From positions 1-64,000 of the forward strand of contig JADJMW010000002.1 in assembly GCA_016709385.1 (NCBI GenBank): a stretch of 64,000 bases of DNA, written 5' to 3'. Under the pieces are notes generated by a model. The model ran no database searches. It was not told the origin of the DNA and saw only the letters and a list, made by a program, of their open reading frames with translations. Both the position numbers and the translations under genes were made by a program. How positions within the stretch are numbered: position 1 is the stretch's first letter; every line of letters starts with the position of its first letter. This DNA is from Candidatus Rubrivivax defluviihabitans. Its GTDB lineage: Bacteria; Pseudomonadota; Gammaproteobacteria; Burkholderiales; Burkholderiaceae_C. This document shows, one piece after another, positions 43,293 to 52,201 of this stretch.

Positions 43293-46082
43293 ATGACAAG
43301 AAGATCGAACCCGTCGCGTGCGGCCCGGCTCGGCGCCCTGCTGGCCGGCGCCTGCCTGCTGGTCGCTTGCAGCGGTGGCGGCAACGACGCCACCGCACTG
43401 GTGGCTTCGGCCAAGATCTATGTCGAGAAGCGCGACTACGCCGCCGCGATCATCGAGCTCAAGTCGGCGCTGCAGAAGGCCCCCGACGACCGCGAGGCGA
43501 GGTTGCTTCTCGGTCGGTCGCTGCTGCAGACAGGTGACCCGACGGCCGCGGCGATCGAGCTTCAGAAGGCGCTGGACCTGGGCGCCGATCCCAACGACGT
43601 GCAGCCTTTGCTGGCCCAGGCGGTTCTCGGCCAGGGCGACATGCGCAAGGTCGTCATGCAGTTCGCAGATATCCGCCTCGATCGATCCTCGGCGTCGGCG
43701 GATGTGAAGGCGATCGTGGCCACGGCCTTTGCCGCCCAGGGCGAACGGGAACGCGCACTGGAGGTGACGCTTTCGGCGCTGAACGACTCGCCCCAGCACA
43801 TACCAGCCACTCTCCTGCATGCCCGGCTGAAGGCTGCGGATGGCGACACTTCCGGCGCCATCGCGCTGGTTGACCAGGTGTTGTCCGGCAGCAGCCAGAA
43901 TCTCAACGCGTTGCTGTTCAAGGCCGAGTTGCAGCGCTACGGTCAACGCGATGCCGCTGCAGCCCAGGCAAGCTACGAGGCGGCCCTGGCGGCCCATCCC
44001 AAGGCCGTGGCGGCACATGCAGGAGTCATCACCCTGCTGTTGGAGCAGCGCGATACCGCCGCGGCGCGGGCCCAGTTCGAGCGGCTCAAGGCAGCGCAGC
44101 CGGCGCACCCCGAGACGATGCTGTTCGACGCCCAGTTCGCCTACCTGGACGGCAACTTCGCGCGCACGCGGGAACTGCTCGAACCCTTGCTGCGGGCCTT
44201 CCCGAACGACATGCGGGTGGTGCAACTGGCCGGCGTGACCGAGCTGCGGCTGAACTCGCTCAGCCAGGCCGAGGCGCACCTGGGCCGTGTCGTCAAGGCG
44301 CAGCCCAAGGAACGCCTGCCGCGCCAGCTGCTGGCGCGCATCTACAACCGCACCGGGCAGCCGGGCAAGGCGATGGAGGTGCTGCGTCCGATCGTCGATT
44401 CGACCCACGCCGACAGCACCAGCCTCACCCTGGCCGGCGAGGCGCTGCTGCAGACCGGCGACCTGGCGCGCGCCGAGGCCGCCTTTGCCCGCGCCACCAA
44501 GGTGAACCCGCAGGCCACCACCGCCCGCGCGGCGCTGGCGCTGGGCCAGGTGGCGCGCGGCAACACGGCGGCCGGCTTTGCCGAACTGGAAGCGGCAGCC
44601 GCCGCCGACACCGGCATCCGCAGCAACATGGCGCTGATCGCGGCACGGCTGCGCAGCAAGGACATCCCCGGCGCACTCAAGGCCATCGACGCACTGGAGA
44701 AGAAGCAGCCTGACAGCCCGGTGGCCCATACCTTGCGCGGCTCGGTCCTGATGCAGAAGCGGGACACGGCCGGGGCGACGGCGAGCTTCGAGAAGGCATT
44801 GCAGATCGACCCGCAGTTCTACGCCGCCACGGCGGGCCTGGCTTCGATCGAACTCGCGGCCGGCCGCCCCGAAGGGGCGCAGAAACGCTTCGAGGACCTG
44901 CTGAAACTCGACTCCAAGAATACGCGCGCCCTGCTCGGCCTGGCCGAACTCAAGGCACGCACCGGAGGCACCAAGGAAGAAGTCACGGCCGCCATCACGC
45001 AAGCCGTGAAGGCCAACCCGGGCGAAGCCGGCCCGCGCGTGCTGCTGGTCAACCACCTGCTGGGCCTGGGCGATGCCAAGGCCGCGCTGGCCGCCGCGCA
45101 GGAGGCCAGCGCCGCGCTGCCCAACAGCGTCGAGGTGATGGAGGTGCTCGGCATGGCGCAACTGGCCGCCGGCCAGGGCCAGCAGGCCGTCACCACCTTT
45201 TCCCAGCTGGCCGCGCTGCGCCCCGATCGGCCCGAACCCCAGTTGCGGCTGGCCGAGGCCCATGTCGCGGTCAAGGACCTGAAGCAAGCCAAGCGCGCGC
45301 TGGACAAGGCGCTGGAGATCCGCCCCGGTCTGCTGCCGGCGCAGCGGGCCCTGGCCCAGCTGGCGATGCGAGAGGACAACCCACAGGAGGCGCTGCGCAT
45401 CGCACGCGAAGTACAGAAGGCGCAGCCCAAGCAGGCGGCCGGCTTTGCGCTCGAAGCCGATATCGAACTCGCACGCAACCGCCCCGAGGCGGCGATCGAG
45501 CCGCTGCGCAAGGCTTTGCAGGTGGGCGCCAGCACCGAAGCCGCCATCAAGCTCCACACTGCGCTGAACGCGGCCATGCGGCCACCCGAGGCCGAGCGCA
45601 TGGCCGCCAGCTGGGTCAAGGAGCATCCGCGCGATGCCGCCTTCCGCTACTACCTGGGTGACATAGCCCTGGCGCGCAAGGACCATGCGGCCGCGGAAGC
45701 GCATTACCGCAGCGTGCTGGAGGTGCAGCCGAACAACGCCCTGGCCATGAACAACCTGGCCTGGATGCTGGCACAGCAGAAGCGACCGGGCGCTCTGCCG
45801 CTGGCCGAGAAGGCCAACGAGTTGCTGCCGGACCGGGTGCCGCTGATGGACACCCTGGCCTACGTGCTGGCGCTGGAGAAGCAGCCCGAGCGCGCCGTGG
45901 CCTTGCAGCGCAAGGCGATGGCGCAGAACCCCGAAGATCCGAACCTGCGCCTCACGCTGGCCAGGATCCATGTCGTCAACGGCGACCGCACGCAGGCACG
46001 AGCCGAGCTCGACGCGCTGGCCAAGCTCGGCGACAAGTTCAGCGCCCAGGACGAGGTGGCTCGACTGATGGCCACGCTCTGA
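43293..46082 (+). CDS. prsT: TPR-repeat lipoprotein PrsT of the XrtA/PEP-CTERM system (copy 2)
   Basis: About 929 residues: lipobox LLAGACLLVACSGGG, KIYVEKRDYAAAIIELKSAL, then TPR repeats to the end (NNALAMNNLAWMLAQQKR). Same layout as the 30436-33207 protein, but with only partial likeness. It sits directly after prsR, the usual prsK-prsR-prsT order. ATG at 43293 follows CGGAG. Both copies are intact. Probably a periplasmic scaffold. Confidence 0.92.
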   Translation: MTRRSNPSRAARLGALLAGACLLVACSGGGNDATALVASAKIYVEKRDYAAAIIELKSALQKAPDDREARLLLGRSLLQTGDPTAAAIELQKALDLGADPNDVQPLLAQAVLGQGDMRKVVMQFADIRLDRSSASADVKAIVATAFAAQGERERALEVTLSALNDSPQHIPATLLHARLKAADGDTSGAIALVDQVLSGSSQNLNALLFKAELQRYGQRDAAAAQASYEAALAAHPKAVAAHAGVITLLLEQRDTAAARAQFERLKAAQPAHPETMLFDAQFAYLDGNFARTRELLEPLLRAFPNDMRVVQLAGVTELRLNSLSQAEAHLGRVVKAQPKERLPRQLLARIYNRTGQPGKAMEVLRPIVDSTHADSTSLTLAGEALLQTGDLARAEAAFARATKVNPQATTARAALALGQVARGNTAAGFAELEAAAAADTGIRSNMALIAARLRSKDIPGALKAIDALEKKQPDSPVAHTLRGSVLMQKRDTAGATASFEKALQIDPQFYAATAGLASIELAAGRPEGAQKRFEDLLKLDSKNTRALLGLAELKARTGGTKEEVTAAITQAVKANPGEAGPRVLLVNHLLGLGDAKAALAAAQEASAALPNSVEVMEVLGMAQLAAGQGQQAVTTFSQLAALRPDRPEPQLRLAEAHVAVKDLKQAKRALDKALEIRPGLLPAQRALAQLAMREDNPQEALRIAREVQKAQPKQAAGFALEADIELARNRPEAAIEPLRKALQVGASTEAAIKLHTALNAAMRPPEAERMAASWVKEHPRDAAFRYYLGDIALARKDHAAAEAHYRSVLEVQPNNALAMNNLAWMLAQQKRPGALPLAEKANELLPDRVPLMDTLAYVLALEKQPERAVALQRKAMAQNPEDPNLRLTLARIHVVNGDRTQARAELDALAKLGDKFSAQDEVARLMATL

Positions 46083-46121
46083 TTGGCGCCGCGGCTTACA
46101 CCTGTAACCCCCGCTTGCAAG

Positions 46122-46136
46122 TGGCCCGCCGCCTGC
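46122..46136 (+). promoter_or_regulatory. Candidate sigma-54 promoter of the FeeM-PilZ gene
   Basis: TGGCCCGCCGCCTGC fits TGGCACG-N4-TTGC with GG-N10-GC exact, mismatching at the fifth base and the first base of TTGC. It is 57 bases before an in-frame ATG (46179). Preceded by ACCCCC, a half of the 6-7-6 repeat. GC-rich DNA can produce such sites by chance. Confidence 0.4.
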
Positions 46137-46178
46137 GCTCAAGCGCAGGACCGTGCCGGCCGAGAAACCTATGGGGGG

Positions 46179-47564
46179 ATGGCGACCCCGGTTCTCGGCA
46201 CCTGGCACATCATGAAGAAACTTCATTGGTCGACTCTGCGGCGGCATGGCCGGCGCTTCGCACGCTCGCTGCTGGCGGCCATGCCCGGTTCGCTGCGCTT
46301 TGCGCTGTACCGCCGCACGGTGGACTGCGAGCCCGTCACCCGGGGCCGGCTCGAGCTGAAGATCGCCCACACCCAGGACGAACTGGAGGCCTGCTTCAGC
46401 CTGCTGCACGACGCCTACGTGGCCAGCGGCTTCATGCGCCCGCACCCTTCGGGCCTGCGCGTCACGCCGTACCATGCCCTGCCCACCACCACCACCTTGT
46501 GCGCCAAGGTCGACGGACAGGTCGTGGGCACGCTGTCCATCGTCCGCGAAGGCGTGTTCGGCTTCCCCATGCAGGCGGCGTTCGACATCTCCAGCGTGCG
46601 TGCCAAGGCAGGCCGCATCGCCGAGATTTCGGCACTGGCCATCCACCCGCGCTGGCGCAAGACGGGCGGGTCGATCCTGTTCCCGCTGATGAAGTTCATG
46701 TACGGCTACTGCACGAGCTACTTCGACACGCGGCACCTGGTGATCGCCGTCAATCCGGCGCACATCGAGATGTACGAGTCGGTACTGTTCTTCCGCCGCC
46801 TCGACGAGCAGGTGGTGAACCGCTACGACTTCGTCAACGGCGCGCCGGCCGTGGGGGCCACGCTCGACCTGCACGAGGCGCCGGCGCTGTTCGAGCGCGC
46901 ATACGGCCACAAGTCCGGGCGGCGCAACCTGCACCGCTTCTTCGTGCACACCGAACTGCCCGAGATCAGCTATCCGGCACGGCCCTGGCATACCAGCAAC
47001 GATCCGGTGCTGAGCCCGGCCCTGATGGACCACTTCTTCAATCAGCGCACGCACGGCTTCGACGGCCTGGACGACCGCCGCAAACGCCTTCTGCATTCGA
47101 TCTATCGCGAGCCCGAGTGGACCGCCGTGCTGCCCCCGCTGCCTGCCGAGGCCGGCTCGGCCATCGCGCTGCGCCGCCACGCACGCCACTCGATGAAGTG
47201 CCCGGCGTCGCTGGACCTTCCCGGCATGCCGGCCAGCCCAATGCCGGTGACCGTGCTCGAGATCTCCGCGCAAGGCTTCCTGGCACGAACACCCCAGCCG
47301 CTGCCGGTGGGCGCGCGCTGTCATGTGGTGGCCGAACTCGGCAGCGGCGTGCCCAGCCGCGTGCAGGCCGAAGTCGTGCGCAGCGCCAGCACTGACGCCG
47401 GCCAGTTCTATGGTTTCCGCGTCGAGCGCCCCGATGCGGCCTGGCAACGCTGCGTGGCCTGGCTGGAGGAGGCCGCGGCGCAGGCCAGTCGCCCCATGGC
47501 CGTGCCGCCCACCGCGGCAGTGCAGCACCCGAAACTGGACGTGGAGTACCTGCTGCAGGTCTGA
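46179..47564 (+). CDS. FeeM-like N-acyl amino acid synthase fused to a PilZ domain
   Basis: N-terminal GNAT-fold FeeM/autoinducer-synthase-like domain (LKIAHTQDELEACFSLLHDAYVASGFMRPHPSG, IAEISALAIHPRWRKTGGSI, TRHLVIAVNPAHIEMYESVLFF). C-terminal PilZ-like domain with RRHARHSMKCPASLDLPG (R-x3-R) and LEISAQGFLA (x-x-S-x-x-G), the c-di-GMP contact pattern. FeeM makes N-acyl amino acids. The fusion suggests c-di-GMP control of lipid-acyl product formation. Start at ATG 46179 or 46212; neither has a clear ribosome site. Confidence 0.8.
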   Translation: MATPVLGTWHIMKKLHWSTLRRHGRRFARSLLAAMPGSLRFALYRRTVDCEPVTRGRLELKIAHTQDELEACFSLLHDAYVASGFMRPHPSGLRVTPYHALPTTTTLCAKVDGQVVGTLSIVREGVFGFPMQAAFDISSVRAKAGRIAEISALAIHPRWRKTGGSILFPLMKFMYGYCTSYFDTRHLVIAVNPAHIEMYESVLFFRRLDEQVVNRYDFVNGAPAVGATLDLHEAPALFERAYGHKSGRRNLHRFFVHTELPEISYPARPWHTSNDPVLSPALMDHFFNQRTHGFDGLDDRRKRLLHSIYREPEWTAVLPPLPAEAGSAIALRRHARHSMKCPASLDLPGMPASPMPVTVLEISAQGFLARTPQPLPVGARCHVVAELGSGVPSRVQAEVVRSASTDAGQFYGFRVERPDAAWQRCVAWLEEAAAQASRPMAVPPTAAVQHPKLDVEYLLQV

Positions 47565-47616
47565 TCGTGGCGCCGCCGGCTACATTCGGCGCTGGCTCCT
47601 GACCCGAAGGCCTGCA

Positions 47617-48384
47617 GTGTCTGCTTCAACGACCTCCCGTCGCTCCCTGCTCGGCGCCGCGCTGCTGCTGTCACTGCCGGCGCGCGCGGATCTGACGGCC
47701 CTGGTGGCGGCGAGTCGTCCCTCGGTGCTGCCGGTCGGCACCTACGACCCCCTCAACAGCCCGCGCTTCAGCTTCCGCGGCAGCGGTTTCGTCGTCGACG
47801 ACGGCAACCACCTGGTCACCAATGCCCATGTGTTGCCGGAGCCGGGCAAGACACCACCGCCACAAATGGCGGTGCTGGTGAATTCGCGCGGCAACAGCGC
47901 GGACGGTCGCCTGGCCACGGTGGTCAGCGTCGACCGCGACCACGACCTGGCGCTGCTGCGCCTGGAAGGCCCACCCCTGCCGGCGCTGGCGCTCGCCGCG
48001 GCCGGCAGCGTGCGCGAGGGCATGGATGTGGCGCTCATCGGCTATCCGATCGGCGGCGTGCTCGGCTATTCTCCGGTGACGCACCGCGGCATCGTCGCTT
48101 CGATCACCACCGTCGCCCTGCCCTCGCTGACCGCCCGGCAACTGGACGCCAAGACCGCGGCACGTCTGCGCGAGGGTCCGTTCGAGGTCTACCAGCTCGA
48201 TGCCACCGCCTACCCGGGCAACAGCGGCGGCCCGGTGCTGGACGCGCGCACCGGCGAAGTGGTGGGCGTGGTGAACATGGTGCTGGTGCGGGGTACGCGC
48301 GAGTCGGCCTTGTCCAACCCCACGGGCATCAGCTATGCCATCCCGGTGGCGTTCGTGAGGGAACTGCTGCAGCGTCCGCGTTGA
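47617..48384 (+). CDS. Trypsin-like serine protease (DegP-like, no PDZ)
   Basis: 255 residues with an RRS-type signal (TSRRSLLGAALLLSLPARA). Catalytic triad visible: His in LVTNAHVLPEPG, Asp in SVDRDHDLALLRL and Ser in AYPGNSGGPVLD. GYPIGGVLGYSP and GISYAIPVAFV complete the fold. No PDZ domain. GTG at 47617 is the best start. Periplasmic protease in the XrtA neighbourhood; substrates unknown. Confidence 0.85.
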   Translation: MSASTTSRRSLLGAALLLSLPARADLTALVAASRPSVLPVGTYDPLNSPRFSFRGSGFVVDDGNHLVTNAHVLPEPGKTPPPQMAVLVNSRGNSADGRLATVVSVDRDHDLALLRLEGPPLPALALAAAGSVREGMDVALIGYPIGGVLGYSPVTHRGIVASITTVALPSLTARQLDAKTAARLREGPFEVYQLDATAYPGNSGGPVLDARTGEVVGVVNMVLVRGTRESALSNPTGISYAIPVAFVRELLQRPR

Positions 48385-48424
48385 TCCCCACGCGGGCAGG
48401 GTAAACCGGTCCGGCGGCCCAGAA

Positions 48425-49993
48425 TCACGCCACGGCTTCGGCCGCGCAATAGCGTCCGGGCGCGATCACGCCGTCCGGATCCCAGGCGTCCTTCAATCCC
48501 CTCAGCATATTCCAGTATTCCGGATTGCGGCCGATCACCGCCGACATCTGGTCGGTTCGGGCGCGATAGACCTCCAGCCCGCAGGCGTGGACGTGCTGCA
48601 ACATGGCAGCCGAGCAGTCATGCGCCCGCTTGTTTTCCTCCTTGCTCGTCTTGTCGAAAAGCAAGTTGATGATGGCGACGACCGAGCTCGATGTCTCGAC
48701 ATTGATGGTGACGTAGAACTCGTGCCCGAAGCGTTGAGCGATCTTCAACATGTCGTCAACGAAGCGGGCGATGAAGGCGCCATCCAGCGGCAAGGCCGGA
48801 CTGACGAACAGGACCCCGCACCGGGACGACTCGAAATCCTCGGCCGCCAACTCCGGCTGACCATACAGCCACAGCAGGTTGTCGATGGCGGTGTCGGTGG
48901 GGGTACCCAGCGCCAGCTCCTGCAGCGGCACGACGGCAGCCAGGGCGGCGGCAAACCGGCGCACGCCGGGCATGGAGCGGAGCCTGTCGGCCAGTTTCGC
49001 AGTTGCGGCCAGCATGTCGGCGCTGTAGGTCTTCACGACGGCCAAGCCCTTCAGCCGCGCGCGCACTTCGGCCAGGGCTGCTCGCGCCTGTCCGCGGTTG
49101 CCGGCCAGACCGGCCAGACCCGTCCAAGCCGTGCCCGCGGCCACGGCGAAGGCCGCCTCGACCTCGCGTGCCAGTGAGGCCTCGGGCACGCCGCAGCGGT
49201 CGCGCAGGTACCGCGTCAAGCCCGCGCGAAGGGTGGAGCGCGCGCGGGCCGCATTGCCGACATGGGCCACGGACACCAGCAGGCCATCACGCTTGAGATC
49301 GAACAAGCGGTCCATGAATGGGGCGAGCTTCGATGCATCAATCAGGCCCAGGGATAGGGCCATTTCCACCGGACGCCTGCGCAGCAGGTGAAAGCAAGCG
49401 CTGGTGACGATGCCGAAATTGCCTTGAAAGAAGAGGCCATCGGTGATGGGACCCAGGCCGTGCGGGTGACTGTGCGCCAGTGGCGAGCCTTCGCCCAGGC
49501 GACGAAATCCGGTTTGCACGACGTCGCCGGTACCGAGCACGGCCTCGAGTCCGAACACGTCGTCGCAGCGCGGCCCCATATAGCCGACGCCGCGGTCGAG
49601 CGCGCACCCGATCAGGCTCGTCGACCTGGCCGAACCGGTGACGTTGAATCCGAGCCCCGGTGCATGCGCCTTCAAGTGCTCATGCAGTTGTTGCTGGGTG
49701 ACCCCCGCTTCGACAACGGCAACCGGATTGGACAACGAGATCGCCGAGGCATTGCGGATGCGGTTCATGCCCGACAGTTCGACCACGATGCAGCCCGGTT
49801 TCGGCGGCGTTGCGCCACCATAGCCCCAGTTCATGCCCCGGGACACCGGGTACAGCGGCACCTTGTCGGCGCGCGCCTGATGCACCAAGGACACCACGTC
49901 TGCGACGCTGAGGGGCCGCACGACGGCCTTGACGTGATCCATGATGAACGGGCTCGTTGGACGCTGGACTGCAGAGATGTCGCCAACCGGCAT
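48425..49993 (-). CDS. FAD-linked oxidase (FAD_binding_4)
   Basis: About 523 residues with a vanillyl-alcohol-oxidase/4-cresol-type N-terminal FAD domain (VVRPLSVADVVSLVHQARADKVPLYPVSRGMNWGYGGA, LSNPVAVVEAGVTQQQLHEHL, GYMGPRCDDVFGLEAVLGTGDVVQT) and a C-terminal substrate-cap domain. No 6-S-Cys link to FAD is obvious. Acts on an unknown small molecule. The next gene on this strand is a FeeM-like acyltransferase, so an N-acyl product pathway is possible. Start uncertain: ATG at 49993 preferred. Confidence 0.8.
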   Translation of the reverse strand: MPVGDISAVQRPTSPFIMDHVKAVVRPLSVADVVSLVHQARADKVPLYPVSRGMNWGYGGATPPKPGCIVVELSGMNRIRNASAISLSNPVAVVEAGVTQQQLHEHLKAHAPGLGFNVTGSARSTSLIGCALDRGVGYMGPRCDDVFGLEAVLGTGDVVQTGFRRLGEGSPLAHSHPHGLGPITDGLFFQGNFGIVTSACFHLLRRRPVEMALSLGLIDASKLAPFMDRLFDLKRDGLLVSVAHVGNAARARSTLRAGLTRYLRDRCGVPEASLAREVEAAFAVAAGTAWTGLAGLAGNRGQARAALAEVRARLKGLAVVKTYSADMLAATAKLADRLRSMPGVRRFAAALAAVVPLQELALGTPTDTAIDNLLWLYGQPELAAEDFESSRCGVLFVSPALPLDGAFIARFVDDMLKIAQRFGHEFYVTINVETSSSVVAIINLLFDKTSKEENKRAHDCSAAMLQHVHACGLEVYRARTDQMSAVIGRNPEYWNMLRGLKDAWDPDGVIAPGRYCAAEAVA

Positions 49994-50124
49994 GCATCTG
50001 ACGCAAAGTGTACGGCCGCGCACGGTGCGTCGCTGCCGAGCATCCATGCCGGCCAACGGGCAGGCCCGGGCCCGCAGTTGGCGCCTGCCGACGCGCGCCG
50101 TCGACCGCGGCAGCCACGATCCAG

Positions 50125-50808
50125 TCAGGACAAGGCGCGGGGCAAACGGTTCCGGCAGCGCGCCCGATCGACAAACCCGTCCTGCTCGGCCTGCCGCGCC
50201 AGCGCGGCCAATTCAGCCAAGGACAGGGACAGCAGCACCGCAGGGGCATTGACGCCCGGATGGTGCCGCTGTGCAGCCAGCAGTTCGGCACCGAACATGC
50301 GCTCGTAGTAGCGCACATGCCTCGGGTGCACCTCCACCAGCAGCGTGTCACAGCCGCAGTCGAGATGGGCCAGCGTGTAGGCCGCGTGGAACAGAGCAGT
50401 GAGCACGCCGCCGGACTGACGGCCCGTGGTGTCGACGGCCAGACGCGAAAACTCGCAGACCTTGGCGCCGGCGGCGCGCAAGGCAGAAACCTCGGCGCCA
50501 AAGAGGGCGTCGCAGTTCAGGCCATCCGGGCCGTCGAACGCCACCGTGAGCGTACCCAGAAGCCGCTGCGGGTCCTCGGCCGCCAGCGTGCATCGCTGGG
50601 GGTGACGCTCGGGCGGCAGGCTGGTGTGGCCATAACCACGCCAACGGTAGCGCCGCTCCAGGAGGCGAGCGGCGCGATCCCGATACTCCGGCGTGTCGAC
50701 GGAGCGGACGGTAACTGCACAGGGCGAGGAAGGCTGGTGACGGCGGGGACCGATGAACGATTGGTTACGGATTCGCAGATCGATAGGTGTCGCAGAGGGG
50801 TTGCGCAT
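50125..50808 (-). CDS. FeeM-like N-acyl amino acid synthase, exosortase-associated
   Basis: About 227 residues: LERRYRWRGYGHTSL, TLAAEDPQRLLGTLTVAFDG, AKVCEFSRLAVDTTGRQSGGVLTALFHAAY, LLVEVHPRHVRYYERMFGAELLA, the GNAT-type pattern of FeeM/autoinducer-synthase-like proteins (PEP-CTERM/exosortase-associated acyltransferase, from memory). The second such gene in this window, but without PilZ. ATG at 50808 fits best. It is 131 bases from the FAD oxidase gene, same strand. Confidence 0.72.
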   Translation of the reverse strand: MRNPSATPIDLRIRNQSFIGPRRHQPSSPCAVTVRSVDTPEYRDRAARLLERRYRWRGYGHTSLPPERHPQRCTLAAEDPQRLLGTLTVAFDGPDGLNCDALFGAEVSALRAAGAKVCEFSRLAVDTTGRQSGGVLTALFHAAYTLAHLDCGCDTLLVEVHPRHVRYYERMFGAELLAAQRHHPGVNAPAVLLSLSLAELAALARQAEQDGFVDRARCRNRLPRALS

Positions 50809-51020
50809 GGGCCGGGTAACGTACAGACGAGAGATTGGAAACCGTTCCCAAGTCTGCCCAACTTGTCGCGGCAAGACTGTATCCATGCGTTCGATTTGTC
50901 CGCCACACCACACCGGCGACGGCGCCGCGCGGTCAAGTGCAACAATCTGTTTCGCGATGGCGGCCGAAGTCAGGGCTCGGATCGATCGACCCTCGGCGCG
51001 GGATGCCGCGCGGCTCGATC

Positions 51021-52028
51021 TCAAACCCGGTAGTAAGCCCGATACCACTCCACGAACCGCCCGATGCCCGTGCGGATGTCGGTGGCCGGCGTGAACCCGA
51101 CCCAGTCGCGCAGCGCATCCACGTCGGCATAGGTGGCGGGCACGTCGCCGTCCTGCAGCGGCAGCAGGTTCATCTCGGCCTTCATTCCCAGCGCTTGCTC
51201 GACGCAGCCGATGTAGTCCAAGAGCGGCACCGGGTGGTGGTTGCCGATATTGAAGATGCGGAACGGCACGTTGCTGGTGGCGGGGTCGGGGCTCTCGGCA
51301 CGGTAGTCGGCATTCGGCGTGGCCACGCGGTCGAGCACGCGCACCACGCCTTCGACGATATCGTCGACGTAGGTGAAGTCGCGCTGCATGCGGCCGTGGT
51401 TGAAGACGTCGATCGGCCGGCCTTCCAGGATGGCCTTGGTGAACAGGAACAGCGCCATGTCCGGCCGCCCCCAGGGCCCGTAGACGGTGAAGAAGCGCAA
51501 GCCCGTGGTCGGCAGGCCGAACAGGTGGCTGTAGGTGTGCGCCATCAGCTCGTTGGCCTTCTTGGTGGCGGCGTACATGCTCACCGGGTGGTCGACGCTG
51601 TCGTGCTCGGAGAACGGCATCCGGGTGTTGCCGCCGTACACGCTGGAGCTGGACGCATACACCAGGTGCTGCACCTTCGTGTGGCGGCAGCCTTCGAGCA
51701 CGTTCATGAAGCCGACCACGTTGCTGTCCACGTAGGCCTGCGGGTTGACCAGCGAATAGCGCACGCCGGCCTGCGCGGCGAGGTGGATGACGCGGTCGAA
51801 GCGCTCCTCGGCGAAGAGCCGTTCCATGCCGGCGCGGTCGGCGACGTCCATCTTCACGAAGCGGAAGCGCTCGTGCGGGGTCAGCCGCGCCAGCCGGTCT
51901 TCCTTCAACTGCACGCTGTAGTAGTCGTTCAGGTTGTCCAGGCCCACGACCTCGTCGCCGCGCGCGAGCAGGCGCAAGGCGGCGGTCGAACCGATGAAGC
52001 CGGCAGCGCCGGTGATCAGGATTTTCAT
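51021..52028 (-). CDS. UDP-uronate 4-epimerase (CapI/WbpP-like SDR)
   Basis: 335 residues: MKILITGAAGFIGSTAALRLLARGDEVVGLDNL (Rossmann GxxGxxG), YASSSSVYGGN, YAATKKANELMAHTYSHLF (catalytic Tyr-x3-Lys), FFTVYGPWGRPDMAL. The latter is characteristic of UDP-glucuronate/UDP-HexNAc 4-epimerases. Provides galacturonate or GalNAc-type sugars to the same locus. Intact. Confidence 0.88.
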   Translation of the reverse strand: MKILITGAAGFIGSTAALRLLARGDEVVGLDNLNDYYSVQLKEDRLARLTPHERFRFVKMDVADRAGMERLFAEERFDRVIHLAAQAGVRYSLVNPQAYVDSNVVGFMNVLEGCRHTKVQHLVYASSSSVYGGNTRMPFSEHDSVDHPVSMYAATKKANELMAHTYSHLFGLPTTGLRFFTVYGPWGRPDMALFLFTKAILEGRPIDVFNHGRMQRDFTYVDDIVEGVVRVLDRVATPNADYRAESPDPATSNVPFRIFNIGNHHPVPLLDYIGCVEQALGMKAEMNLLPLQDGDVPATYADVDALRDWVGFTPATDIRTGIGRFVEWYRAYYRV

Positions 52029-52201
52029 GGGATGTGGGGTCGGTGGCTGGGCAGGACGACGGCGCGTCGAGCGCCGCGAAGGGAGACCGGCGCCGTGATG
52101 CGCCCGTGCCCGAAGATTCTGGCATGCGGCACCAGCGCAGCCACCGCGACTCGGGCCGCGCCGGCCCGCGCCGCCCCCAGATTTTCACGCTACCGGCGAG
52201 C

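Noticed and set aside
42795..47528. A very long minus-strand open frame (about 1577 codons) antisense to prsR, prsT and the FeeM-PilZ gene
   Set aside because: It mirrors well-supported plus-strand genes, has arginine/glycine/histidine-rich composition and no domain. High-GC DNA gives such antisense frames.
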